Assembly (NCBI GenBank): GCA_001799715.1
Contig: MGTZ01000007.1
Location: forward strand, 60,162-124,161
DNA length: 64,000 bases
Origin: Elusimicrobia bacterium GWB2_63_16
GTDB taxonomy: Bacteria > Elusimicrobiota > Elusimicrobia > Elusimicrobiales > UBA9959
Direction: 5' to 3'
Shown: one piece after another, positions 48,009 through 59,313 of the stretch
How the letters are laid out: each line of letters begins with the position of its first letter
How positions within the stretch are numbered: the first letter of the stretch is position 1
Program-made: the position numbers and the translations under genes
Notes under the pieces: generated by a model
What the model saw: only the letters and a program-made list of their open reading frames with translations
What the model was told of the DNA's origin: nothing
Database searches by the model: none

Positions 48009-49415
48009 ATGCCCCAAACCGACACGCCGCGACCTTTCCTCATCCGCGAGAGCTGGATGTCCCGCCTCTGGCTGCCGGCCCTCCCCGCTGCCCTGCTCTT
48101 CTCCGCCGCCTTCTACTACATGCTGCCCCTGGCCGCCCCGGAAGAAGCAAGGACCGGCGCCGCGCTGGCGCTGGGGACGGCGGCGGCCCTGCTGCTGGTC
48201 TACCGGCAGAAGCGGGAGCACCTGGCCCGTCATATTGCCGAAGCGGAGCTGCTCGGCTTCAGCTGGACCGTAAAAGGCTGCCTGTGGAACCCGGCCGGCG
48301 CGCCGGAGCTGCGATTGCACCTCCCTCAGGGCGACCCCGAGGAGGACAGGCTGCTGGCGGACCTGGTAAAAATATGCGGCCACCCGTACGGGGACGCCCG
48401 GCGCCTGCTGCGGCGGGCCGGAGGACCGGCCCTGGCCGCGGCCGCCGCTATCACCCTCGGTTTGGGCAAAGCCCCTTGGCTGATGCCGTTCCTGGCGCCG
48501 CTGTTCGGCCTGGCCGCGCTGGTCTTCCTCCTCTCCCGGGGCGAAGCCCTGTTCGACCGGCTGGAGCGCGGCCTTTCCGCCCGCGAGGCGCTGGCCACGC
48601 TGTCGACGGAAGCCGATTACCGCCAGTGGAATTTCCTCAGCCTGGAGGCCAAGCGGGACCTGGCCGGCCGTCTCCCCGCCATGAAGGAAGCGATAGACCG
48701 CGTCCTGCGCGGCGAAGCCGGGCTGGCGGCGGGCTCCGCCGTGCTGGAGGTCGGCGCGGCCGGCGGCTTCCTGTGGAAGCATATACCGGAGGAGCTCCGG
48801 GCAAACTGGAGTCAGGCGGAAAAGGACCCGCACGCCTCCCTCTACGCCCGGCGCCACTGCAACGGAGCGCGCTTCCATTTAGCCGACGTCAAATCCCTGC
48901 CCTTTCCGGCCGCCTCCTTCGACGCGGTGGTCGGGCTGGAATGCTTCGACTCGCTCTCGCTGGAAGACCTCGGCCGCTTCCTGGCCGAAGCCGCCCGCGT
49001 ATTGAAACCGGGCGGACGGCTGGTACATCTCAAGGATTTTCCCGACTGGCCGGGCTCGGCCATCGCGGCGCGGCTCAACGCCTTCGGCCTGCGGGCGCTG
49101 CGGCGGGAGCCGGTGAGCCTGGACGGGAAACTTGAATTGCGCTTCGTCCCCCTAGGCGCGGCGGACATAGAAGAACTCGCGCGGGCGGCGGGCCGCGAGG
49201 CCGGCCCTACCGCGCCGTACGCCAGGGCGCTGGCCACCGTTTACTCCGCCGGCGCGGACTCCGACCGGCGCTTCAGGCTGCCCATGTTCGTCTCCGCCCT
49301 GGCGCTGCGCGAGACCTTTCTCGCAGCCGGCTTCGAACTTGTCAGCGACTCTCTGGGCCCGGGCGCCGGCCGGCCGGAAGTCATGGCGCACATCGTGGCC
49401 CGCAGGCCCGCTTAA
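48009..49415 (+). CDS. Membrane-anchored class I SAM methyltransferase
   Basis: Two N-term TMs; VLEVGAAGGFLWKHI, SFDAVVGLECFDSLS, LKPGGRLVHLKDF; start MPQTDTPRPF. Confidence 0.75.
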   Translation: MPQTDTPRPFLIRESWMSRLWLPALPAALLFSAAFYYMLPLAAPEEARTGAALALGTAAALLLVYRQKREHLARHIAEAELLGFSWTVKGCLWNPAGAPELRLHLPQGDPEEDRLLADLVKICGHPYGDARRLLRRAGGPALAAAAAITLGLGKAPWLMPFLAPLFGLAALVFLLSRGEALFDRLERGLSAREALATLSTEADYRQWNFLSLEAKRDLAGRLPAMKEAIDRVLRGEAGLAAGSAVLEVGAAGGFLWKHIPEELRANWSQAEKDPHASLYARRHCNGARFHLADVKSLPFPAASFDAVVGLECFDSLSLEDLGRFLAEAARVLKPGGRLVHLKDFPDWPGSAIAARLNAFGLRALRREPVSLDGKLELRFVPLGAADIEELARAAGREAGPTAPYARALATVYSAGADSDRRFRLPMFVSALALRETFLAAGFELVSDSLGPGAGRPEVMAHIVARRPA

Positions 49416-49430
49416 GTCCGCCTTTTTTTA

Positions 49431-49436
49431 TATAAT
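49431..49436 (+). promoter_or_regulatory. Candidate -10 element for 49443 gene
   Basis: TATAAT, 6 nt before ATG. Confidence 0.5.
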
Positions 49437-49442
49437 CCCCAT

Positions 49443-50369
49443 ATGACCCCTCTCGAAATAATGTGGACCGTTTTCGCCGTCACCGCTACCGCCCTGTTCG
49501 TGGCGGACATAAAGCTCTCGGCCGGCCGGGCCCACGAAATAGGCCGCAAAGAAGCCATGCTGCTCTGCGCCTTCTGGATACTGGTCGCCTCCGTCTTCGG
49601 CGTGCTGACCGGCTACATGCTGGGTTTCGACCGCATGGTCGAGTTCTTCACGGCTTATACCATAGAGTACTCCCTCTCTATGGATAACATGTTCGTCTTC
49701 ATCATGATCTTCTCGTACTTCGGGGTACCCAAGAAGTACCAGCCGAAGATCCTGACCTGGGGCATCCTGGGCGCCGTCTTCATGCGCCTGGTACTGATCT
49801 TCGCCGGCGTGGGGCTCATCAACCGGTTCCACTGGCTCATCTACGTCTTCGGCGCCGTCCTGATACTGACCGCCATAAAGATGCTGGTCCACAAGGACGG
49901 TGAGATGGATCCCGGCAAGAACCCGCTGCTCAGACTGCTCGGGAAGATAATGCCCATAGACAAGGAAGCCTCCGGCGGAGAATTCTTCGTCAAGAAGGCG
50001 GTCTGGCACGCTACCCCCCTCTTCGCCACCCTGGTGGTCATCGAGACCACCGACCTGGTCTTCGCGGTGGACTCCATCCCGGCCGTGCTGGCCATCTCGC
50101 GCGAGCCCTTCATCGTCTACACCTCCAACGTCTTCGCCGTAGTCGGCCTGCGCTCGCTGTACTTCCTGCTGGCCTCGGTGATGGACCTGTTCCGCTTCCT
50201 CAAGTTCGGCATAGCCGTCATTCTCTTCTACGTAGGCGTAAAGATGACCATCTCGGGCTACTACAAGATAGACCCCCTCATCTCGCTGGGCGTGGTGCTG
50301 GGCATACTGGCGGCCGCCATACTGATGTCCGTGCTCATCAAACCCGAGCCCGCGGAGCCCAAGGCCTAA
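49443..50369 (+). CDS. TerC/Alx family membrane protein
   Basis: 308 aa; EYSLSMDNMFVFIMIFSYFGVP, VIETTDLVFAVDSIPAVLAIS. Confidence 0.95.
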   Translation: MTPLEIMWTVFAVTATALFVADIKLSAGRAHEIGRKEAMLLCAFWILVASVFGVLTGYMLGFDRMVEFFTAYTIEYSLSMDNMFVFIMIFSYFGVPKKYQPKILTWGILGAVFMRLVLIFAGVGLINRFHWLIYVFGAVLILTAIKMLVHKDGEMDPGKNPLLRLLGKIMPIDKEASGGEFFVKKAVWHATPLFATLVVIETTDLVFAVDSIPAVLAISREPFIVYTSNVFAVVGLRSLYFLLASVMDLFRFLKFGIAVILFYVGVKMTISGYYKIDPLISLGVVLGILAAAILMSVLIKPEPAEPKA

Positions 50370-50384
50370 CCCGCCTCCCGCAGG

Positions 50385-50415
50385 AAAAAAGCCCCGGCTT
50401 GCCGGGGCTTTTTTT
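50385..50415. terminator. Rho-independent terminator
   Basis: aaaaaagccccggc-ttg-ccggggcttttttt. Confidence 0.85.
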
Positions 50416-50439
50416 GTATATTATCAGCGGGGGATAATT

Positions 50440-53085
50440 ACGAAAAAAGACAACGCCGCGGACTGGCATAAGAAAGACGCCGCCGCGCTTTTCAAAGAGC
50501 TCGGCACCTCCGCCGGCGGACTCTCCGCCGCCGAGGCCGCGCTGCGCCTCGCCAAATACGGTCCCAACGCCCTTAAGGAAAAACCCAGGCGCTCCCCGTT
50601 GGCCATGCTCCTCGACCAGTTCCGGGATTTCATGATCCTGGTGCTGATAGCGGCCGCCGTAGTTTCCGGCCTGATAGGCGAGATGCTGGACACGGTAATA
50701 ATCCTCGCGATAGTGCTGCTGAACGCCGTCATGGGCTTCGCCCAGGAATACCGCGCTCAGAAGGCCATGGAAGCGCTCAAGCGCATGGCCGCCCCGTCGG
50801 CCTCGGTGCTGCGCGGCGGCGCGCCCGCCCTTGTCCCAGCCGCGTCCCTGGTGCCCGGCGACCTGGTGCTGCTGGAGGCCGGCAGCGTGGTGCCGGCCGA
50901 CCTGCGCCTGACGGACTGCGCCTCGCTCAAGACCGAGGAAGCCGCGCTGACCGGCGAATCCCTTTCCGTGGAGAAACACGCGCTGCCCATTCCCGAGGAC
51001 AACTTGCCGCTGGGCGACAGGCTCAACATGGCCTTCAGCGGCACGGCCGTCTCCTACGGCCGGGGCCGCGGCGTGGTAACGGCCACGGGCATGGGCACCG
51101 AACTCGGCAAGATAGCCGGCATGCTGCAGGACGAGGCGGAAGTGCAGACCCCGCTGCAGCGGCGCCTGACGGCGTTCGGGCGCAAGCTGGCCTGGGGCAT
51201 ACTGGGCATCTGCGCCATAGTTTTCACGGCCGGCCTGGCGCGCGGCGAGCCTCCGGCCCTGATGTTCCTGACTGCGGTGTCGCTGGCGGTGGCGGCCATT
51301 CCGGAGGCGCTGCCCGCCGTGATGAGCATCGCCCTGGCGCTGGGCGCCGCCAAGATGGTGCGCCAGAACGCGCTGGTGCGCAAGCTGCTGGCCGTGGAGA
51401 CGCTGGGCTCGATAACGCATATCTGCTCCGACAAGACCGGCACGCTGACGCAGAACAAAATGACGGCGCAGGAGCTCTGTCTGGACGGCAAGCCGCTGAA
51501 AGCAGGCGACCCCGTCCCCCCCGCCCTGCAGCCGCTGCACGCCATCCTGCTCAAGGCCGGCGCGCTCAACAACGATTCCCGCCGCGGCCCCGACGGCTGG
51601 CTGGGCGACCCGACGGAGACCGCGCTATGCGCCCTGGCCGAGGCCGGCGGTTTGGCCAAGGCGGACCTGGACGCCGCGCACCCGCGCCTGGCGGAACTGC
51701 CTTTCGACTCGGAGCGCAAGATGATGACTACGCTGCACTCCGGCGCGCTGGACGCGGGCGGCGGAGTTTTTTTCTCCGTCACCAAAGGAGCGGCCGAGAG
51801 CCTGCTGGACAACTCCGCCTCCTTCCTGGCCCCCGGCGCCGGCGCGGACGGCATGCGCGCGGCCGCCGAAGAGATGGCCGCCCGCGGCCTGCGGGTGCTG
51901 GGGCTGGCTTACCGGCGTTGGGACGCCCTGCCGGGCAAGGAAAACCCCGGTACGGAGAAGGACCTGGTATTTATAGGCCTGATAGCCCTCGAGGACCCGC
52001 CCCGGCCCGAAGCGGCGGCCGCCGTGGCGGAATGCGGCGAGGCCGGCATCATTCCCGTGATGATAACCGGTGACCACCCCGTTACGGCGCGCAATATAGC
52101 CGAGCGGCTGGGCATCATAGCGCCTGGAGACGCCGGGGCCATGCTGACGGGCCGGGAGCTGGACGCGCTGGGCGACGAGGAGTTCGAACGCAGGGTAGAG
52201 GAGGTAAGGGTCTACGCCAGGGTGGCGCCGGAGCAGAAGCTGCGCATAGTCAAAACGCTGCAGAAGAACGGGCACTTCGCCGCGATGACAGGCGACGGCG
52301 TCAACGACGCCCCGGCGCTAAAGCGCGCCGACATCGGCGTGGCCATGGGCATCACGGGCACGGACGTCTCCAAGGAAGCGGCCCACATGATACTGCTCGA
52401 CGACAACTTCGCCACCATCGTCAAGGCAGTAAAGGAAGGGCGCAGGATCTACGACAATATCCGGCGTTTCATCCGCTACATCCTCGCCTGCAACTCGGGC
52501 GAGATCTGGACCATTTTCCTCGCGCCTTTCCTGGGCCTGCCCATACCGCTGCTGCCCATACAGATACTGTGGATAAACCTGATCACCGACGGGCTGCCCG
52601 GGCTGGCGCTGGCCTCCGAGCCGGCGGAGCCGGACATCATGCGCCGCCCCCCCCGCAACCCGGGTGAAAGCATCTTCTCCGGCGGACTGGGCGCCCACGT
52701 GCTGTGGGTGGGCCTGCTGATAGCCGGGGTCTGCCTGGCGGCCCAGTACTGGGGCCTGAGCACGGGGCGCGGCCACTGGCAGACCATAGTCTTCACCGTG
52801 CTCTGCCTCAGCCAGCTGGGGCAGGCGCTGGCCATACGCTCGGAGCGGCGCACGCTCTGGGAACTCGGCCTGTTCAGCAACCGCCCCCTGCTGGGCGCGG
52901 TCTGCCTTACGGCCGGCCTGCAGGGCCTGGTCATCTACGTGCCCTGGCTCAATACCCTGTTCCGCACCTCGCCGCTCTCGGCCGCCGAGCTCGGGCTGGC
53001 GCTGGCCCTCTCGGCCGCGGTATTCCTGGCCGTAGAAGCGGAGAAACTTGTGCGCCGGCGGCTGACGGCCGCCCGAGCCAAATAA
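50440..53085 (+). CDS. P-type cation-transporting ATPase (Ca2+-type), non-canonical start
   Basis: CSDKTGTLTQNKM, TGDGVNDAPALKRADIGVAMG; N-domain DWHKKDAAALFKELGTSAGGLSAAEAALRLAKYGPNAL lies upstream of the first TTG at 50599. Confidence 0.93.
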   Translation, partial: TKKDNAADWHKKDAAALFKELGTSAGGLSAAEAALRLAKYGPNALKEKPRRSPLAMLLDQFRDFMILVLIAAAVVSGLIGEMLDTVIILAIVLLNAVMGFAQEYRAQKAMEALKRMAAPSASVLRGGAPALVPAASLVPGDLVLLEAGSVVPADLRLTDCASLKTEEAALTGESLSVEKHALPIPEDNLPLGDRLNMAFSGTAVSYGRGRGVVTATGMGTELGKIAGMLQDEAEVQTPLQRRLTAFGRKLAWGILGICAIVFTAGLARGEPPALMFLTAVSLAVAAIPEALPAVMSIALALGAAKMVRQNALVRKLLAVETLGSITHICSDKTGTLTQNKMTAQELCLDGKPLKAGDPVPPALQPLHAILLKAGALNNDSRRGPDGWLGDPTETALCALAEAGGLAKADLDAAHPRLAELPFDSERKMMTTLHSGALDAGGGVFFSVTKGAAESLLDNSASFLAPGAGADGMRAAAEEMAARGLRVLGLAYRRWDALPGKENPGTEKDLVFIGLIALEDPPRPEAAAAVAECGEAGIIPVMITGDHPVTARNIAERLGIIAPGDAGAMLTGRELDALGDEEFERRVEEVRVYARVAPEQKLRIVKTLQKNGHFAAMTGDGVNDAPALKRADIGVAMGITGTDVSKEAAHMILLDDNFATIVKAVKEGRRIYDNIRRFIRYILACNSGEIWTIFLAPFLGLPIPLLPIQILWINLITDGLPGLALASEPAEPDIMRRPPRNPGESIFSGGLGAHVLWVGLLIAGVCLAAQYWGLSTGRGHWQTIVFTVLCLSQLGQALAIRSERRTLWELGLFSNRPLLGAVCLTAGLQGLVIYVPWLNTLFRTSPLSAAELGLALALSAAVFLAVEAEKLVRRRLTAARAK

Positions 53086-53113
53086 AAAAGCCCCGGTCTC
53101 CCGGGGCTTTTTT
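53084..53113. terminator. Bidirectional terminator between convergent genes
   Basis: aaaaaagccccgg-tct-cccggggctttttt. Confidence 0.85.
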
Positions 53114-53126
53114 GACCGCTTGAGAA

Positions 53127-53888
53127 TTATTTCTTAACTTCTTCCTTCTTGGCTTCCTCTTTCTTCGGCTCTTCCTTCTTGGCCTCGGGCTTCGCGGGAG
53201 CCTTCGGCATGGCCGCGGGAACCTCTTCCTTGGGGATCTCGAGCAGTTCCACCTCGAAGACCAGCGTGGCGCCGCCGGGGATGGTGCCGCCCGCGCCCTG
53301 GTCGCCGTAAGCGGTGTCGGAGGGGCAGACCAGCTTGGCCTTGCCGCCCACCTTTATCTTCTGCACGCCCTCGGTCCAGCAGGGGATCACGCCGCCCAGC
53401 GGGAACTCGGCCGGCTGGCCGCGCTCCACCGAGGAGTCGAACACCTTGCCGTCGGGGAAGGTGCCGTGGTAGTGCACCTTTACCATGTCGGTCGCCTTGG
53501 GCAGAGCGCCCTTGCCTTCCTTCACGGGAATGACGATCACGCCGGAGGGCAGCTTCTTGGCGCCCTTCTCCTTGGCCATTTTCTCCAGGAAAGGCTTGGC
53601 GGCTTCCTTCTGCTTGGCCACGATGGCCTCCTGCTTCTTGGCCAGGTAGGCGTTTAGCTTCATGCCGTAGGTCTCGTCGGCCTTGGACTTCTGGCCGGCG
53701 AGGGACTCGGAGAAGCCCTGCACGATGTACTTGGTTTCTTCGGGGGTGAACTCGAACTGCTTGATCTTGGAGCTGACGGCCTGCCCCAGGAAATAAAGGG
53801 TCTTCTGGTCTTCCGTCATCTCGGCGTCTGCGGCGAAGGCCGGGGCGGCGATCAGACAGGCTATTGCGATTAACATGTTTCTCTTCAT
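53127..53888 (-). CDS. FKBP-type peptidyl-prolyl isomerase, secreted
   Basis: KVHYHGTFPDGKVFDSSVERGQPAEFPLGGVIPCWTEGVQ; KEE-rich tail. Confidence 0.95.
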   Translation of the reverse strand: MKRNMLIAIACLIAAPAFAADAEMTEDQKTLYFLGQAVSSKIKQFEFTPEETKYIVQGFSESLAGQKSKADETYGMKLNAYLAKKQEAIVAKQKEAAKPFLEKMAKEKGAKKLPSGVIVIPVKEGKGALPKATDMVKVHYHGTFPDGKVFDSSVERGQPAEFPLGGVIPCWTEGVQKIKVGGKAKLVCPSDTAYGDQGAGGTIPGGATLVFEVELLEIPKEEVPAAMPKAPAKPEAKKEEPKKEEAKKEEVKK

Positions 53889-53966
53889 GTGGTTGTCTCC
53901 TCCTGCTGTGTCTTGCGGATATATTACAAATTTTGGCGCCCCCGCTAAAGCGGCGCGGGCGCGGCC

Positions 53967-56144
<2,178 letters not shown>

Positions 56145-56150
56145 AGGCGT

Positions 56151-56156
56151 ATTATA
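56151..56156 (-). promoter_or_regulatory. Candidate -10 element for 53967-56144 gene
   Basis: TATAAT on minus strand, 6 nt before ATG. Confidence 0.5.
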
Positions 56157-56193
56157 TTATTTTAAATTCCCTCGCACCCCTATAAACACGAAA

Positions 56194-56213
56194 CCCCAGA
56201 CTTTCGTCCGGGG
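56194..56213 (-). terminator. Hairpin downstream of tRNA(CAT)
   Basis: Minus strand CCCCGGAC-GAAA-GTCTGGGG then TTTCG. Confidence 0.55.
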
Positions 56214-56254
56214 CCGGTCCTGATATTTCTAGTTCCAGGTTCGAATCTCTTAAA

Positions 56255-56331
56255 TGGTTGCGGGGGTTGGATTTGAACCAACGACCTCAAGGTTATGGGC
56301 CTTGCGAGCTACCAGGCTGCTCTACCCCGCA
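56255..56331 (-). tRNA. tRNA-Met(CAT), initiator-like, CCA encoded
   Basis: TGCGGGGTAGAGCAGCCTGGTAGCTCGCAAGGCCCATAACCTTGAGGTCGTTGGTTCAAATCCAACCCCCGCAACCA. Confidence 0.85.
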
Positions 56332-56573
56332 CATGTATTATAGCACAGGTGCGGAGACAATAGCAACGTTCTCCGACGATAAAACAGGGCTTTACAACTT
56401 TTCAGTTTCCTCCCCCCGACTCAAAAAAGTGATCAGCAGAATGATGGTGATCGGATTTGTGATCGGTTCGCGGAAAAACCCTAGAGAGTGATACCTAGTG
56501 ATGCCTGCTGATTAGCTGATTACTTAGGCCATTAGCTCGGATCCTGGGGGAAACCAATCTGCCTACAGCAGCA

Positions 56574-57851
56574 TCAGATTTTCGGCACATATACTAAAAC
56601 AATGCCTGGCACAGATAGGACGCTATATTTACCAGTGTTTATCTCAAATATCACCAACCTGTCCTTGCCCTTAAGCAAAATCCGATTGTTCCCCAGCCAG
56701 CCTGCGAATCCTGCACCTTCCATACTCGGAATGGCTTCGATAAGTTTCCCCGCCTTATCAAATATTTGTATCGCAGGGGTCGCTTCCGCCAACGAGCTGA
56801 TGCGGGCGCTTGTTTCGACATCAACAGTCTCAGCCCCAATATGATCTGCGCCCCAGCGAATAAGCTTATCATAAGGATAATCTGCGGTAACCTGGAGGAC
56901 AAATTTCTCTCCTGATGGTGAGAACGCCATCGCGGAAACAGAAAAGTTAACATCGACCTTGGCATTATCATAACGTTGAAATTCGTCGTACACATTGACG
57001 CCGGCGCCACCAGAACTTAGCACTACCGCCTGGTCGCTTAACCAGTTCGCCCAACCGCAACAGGCATTGTCCGCGTAACCGCCAAGCACGGTATTATCCG
57101 GGGCGATGTCGGCGACGCTCAGGCTGGTGGGCAATGCTTTTCCTGCATCACATCGCCAATTATTAAAAGTATAGAGTAGATTCTCTTCAGTTCGTGATTG
57201 AGTCTGCCCCTCGACGAACGACTTGAATATAAATTTCGAGTCAAATATTCCTCCGGGCACCTCAACAACACCCTTTGCACAACTTTCAGAGCAGGCTCCG
57301 GTGGAACACTTACAGACTGGATATTCTTTCCGCAGTATTTCCCTTACCCCCGTCAAAGCGGAGTGTTTGCGCAGAGTAAAGACCGTCAGCACTTCGGTTT
57401 CGTTCGAAGAATCCTCCCCACCGCCAGTAAAATAGTTGCAGTTAGAGGCCACATAATATACACCTTTTCTTTCAGAAAGGAAGACCTTGGTTTCCTCCCA
57501 TGCCTTATCGCTCTTGTGCTGTGTACATCCGCTATGCAGCTCATTTAGCGGGATCTCTTTTTTACCGTTCCATAATAAAAGTGGGCCCTCATAGGAATCC
57601 GAGAGCAGCAATTCTTGGTGCTGATTCGCCACCATCCTCAACCAAGTGTCTTTGCGCCTGGAGCCGGCAAGTGGCGTAATTGGAATGGTTTTAATAATGG
57701 TAGATTTTTCCAGACTGTATTCGGCGAAAGTGCCATCTTCAAAAGAAAGATAGACATTCGGAGACGAAGCCGGAGCAGCGCATACGGCGACCACCGCGCC
57801 GAACAACAGAAACGACAACGAGATTATCATTACAACATAAAGGCGATTCAT
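56574..57851 (-). CDS. Secreted hypothetical protein, possibly beta-propeller
   Basis: 425 aa; signal peptide, Cys-rich, repeated FxxxGKL/FSPSGEKF-like segments; lower GC than flanks. Confidence 0.6.
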   Translation of the reverse strand: MNRLYVVMIISLSFLLFGAVVAVCAAPASSPNVYLSFEDGTFAEYSLEKSTIIKTIPITPLAGSRRKDTWLRMVANQHQELLLSDSYEGPLLLWNGKKEIPLNELHSGCTQHKSDKAWEETKVFLSERKGVYYVASNCNYFTGGGEDSSNETEVLTVFTLRKHSALTGVREILRKEYPVCKCSTGACSESCAKGVVEVPGGIFDSKFIFKSFVEGQTQSRTEENLLYTFNNWRCDAGKALPTSLSVADIAPDNTVLGGYADNACCGWANWLSDQAVVLSSGGAGVNVYDEFQRYDNAKVDVNFSVSAMAFSPSGEKFVLQVTADYPYDKLIRWGADHIGAETVDVETSARISSLAEATPAIQIFDKAGKLIEAIPSMEGAGFAGWLGNNRILLKGKDRLVIFEINTGKYSVLSVPGIVLVYVPKI

Positions 57852-57893
57852 ATTTACCTTCCCTCAAGAGGGCAAATGTAAGTTATTAAAACG

Positions 57894-58895
57894 CTATTTA
57901 AGCAAATACTTTGTGGTCTTATGCTTTCCTTCTGTAAAGATTACCCCGGCTTTAAGCAGGGGCTTCAGAGCATAATGCGCGCCGGGGGCGGTTACGCGCA
58001 GGGCACGGGCTATTCCCCGGATACCCAACGGCCCACGCTCGCACAACGTGCGTAAAAGTTTTTCCTGGCGCAAGGTCAGCGACACTGACAGACCTTTATC
58101 CTTCAAGCCGAGCGCGGCCATGCGGCCTTGCACTCGCTCAAGAGTTTCGAGCACGGCTTCGGACATAAACTCCAGCCAGGAGCCCAAATCCTCCCCCTCT
58201 ACCTGTACGCGCTGAAGGGCTTTTATGTACAAGGCACGGTTCTCTAGCAATATTTCGTCCAGAGCGAAGACATGGAGAGTATCAAAACCAGCCCTATAGA
58301 GCTGCCAGGTGGCCAATGCCCGGGCTACACGGCCATTGCCGTCACGAAAAGGATGGATTCCGACAAAGCGCAGATGAAGGATGGCTGAAGAGAAAACAGC
58401 AGGCAGATCTTTGGCTTCAGTATCGAGCCAATGCAGCAAATCACGCATAAGGCCGGGAACCTGCTTCCATGGGGCGCCCACATGCAGGCCTGCCCGCACA
58501 TCCAACCGCCGGTAAGCGCCTACGGGACCATCGTCGCAGGCCCCCTCGCCCATAAGCTTATGCAGAAATAAAACGTCTTTCTCGGTAACATGAGCGGCCT
58601 TCTCCCGCTTTTGCAGCCACTCCAGCGCAGCAAGATAGTTCTGGGCCATGCGCACGTCTTTATTAGGGTAACCAAGAGCCTTTTTCCCCTCCATCAGGCC
58701 CTTTACGGCCTCAAGGGATAACGTACAACCCTCTATAGCGGTTGAACCCCAAGCGGCGCGGGCCATGGCGTCTTTTACCAAGGAAGGCACCCAGGGAACC
58801 TTTACGGCAGAGGCACGGATCTGCTCTTTAATCTCAGTTATGCTTTCCAGGAGGCGATAGACCCGGGCTGGGACTTTAAATTCAGGCTTGTACAT
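57894..58895 (-). CDS. Fic/DOC family protein
   Basis: HPFRDGNGRVARALATWQLYRAG; C-terminal winged-helix-like. Confidence 0.93.
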   Translation of the reverse strand: MYKPEFKVPARVYRLLESITEIKEQIRASAVKVPWVPSLVKDAMARAAWGSTAIEGCTLSLEAVKGLMEGKKALGYPNKDVRMAQNYLAALEWLQKREKAAHVTEKDVLFLHKLMGEGACDDGPVGAYRRLDVRAGLHVGAPWKQVPGLMRDLLHWLDTEAKDLPAVFSSAILHLRFVGIHPFRDGNGRVARALATWQLYRAGFDTLHVFALDEILLENRALYIKALQRVQVEGEDLGSWLEFMSEAVLETLERVQGRMAALGLKDKGLSVSLTLRQEKLLRTLCERGPLGIRGIARALRVTAPGAHYALKPLLKAGVIFTEGKHKTTKYLLK

Positions 58896-59075
58896 GCATA
58901 AAGTTTACATAAAGTTATTCGTAAAGTCAAAAGCAATATTGACTTAGGCAGCATAGCACTCATTCGGACAAAGCACGACCCTGATTCATCCAAAAGTGAT
59001 CGGTTGGAAATAGTGATCGGATTTATGATCGCCTCTAGGTCTGTCTAGCGACTTCTCCTGATTCCTCAAGAGAAC

Positions 59076-59099
59076 AAAAAAGCACGACTCTCGTCGTGC
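59076..59099 (-). terminator. Rho-independent terminator
   Basis: Minus strand GCACGAC-GAGA-GTCGTGC-TTTTTT. Confidence 0.7.
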
Positions 59100-59139
59100 T
59101 GATGCCTTCTGATATGTACTGATTCCCCTACTCGACTCG

Positions 59140-59170
59140 CTTGCGAGATACCAGGTTGCTCTACCCCGCA
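59140..59170 (-). pseudogene. tRNA 5-prime half relic
   Basis: TGCGGGGTAGAGCAACCTGGTATCTCGCAAG matches the first 31 nt of tRNA at 56255-56331 with 2 differences. Confidence 0.75.
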
Positions 59171-59313
59171 CACATATTATGGCACAAGGTTCCGGCAGTT
59201 GCAACATTTCTCGTCGGAAAAACCCGCGTTTCCATGACGGTGATGTCCTGTATTCACCCGCAAGAGTGATCGGCCCTGACGCCTGATAAAGCGGCGCGAC
59301 ACTTACGCCGCCC

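Noticed and set aside
56232-56250. ttccaggttcgaatctctt as a third tRNA T-arm
   Set aside because: TTCGAAT loop present but flanking bases do not pair and no cloverleaf can be built
58986-59207. 73-aa minus ORF
   Set aside because: Overlaps the tRNA relic and terminator; no coding signal
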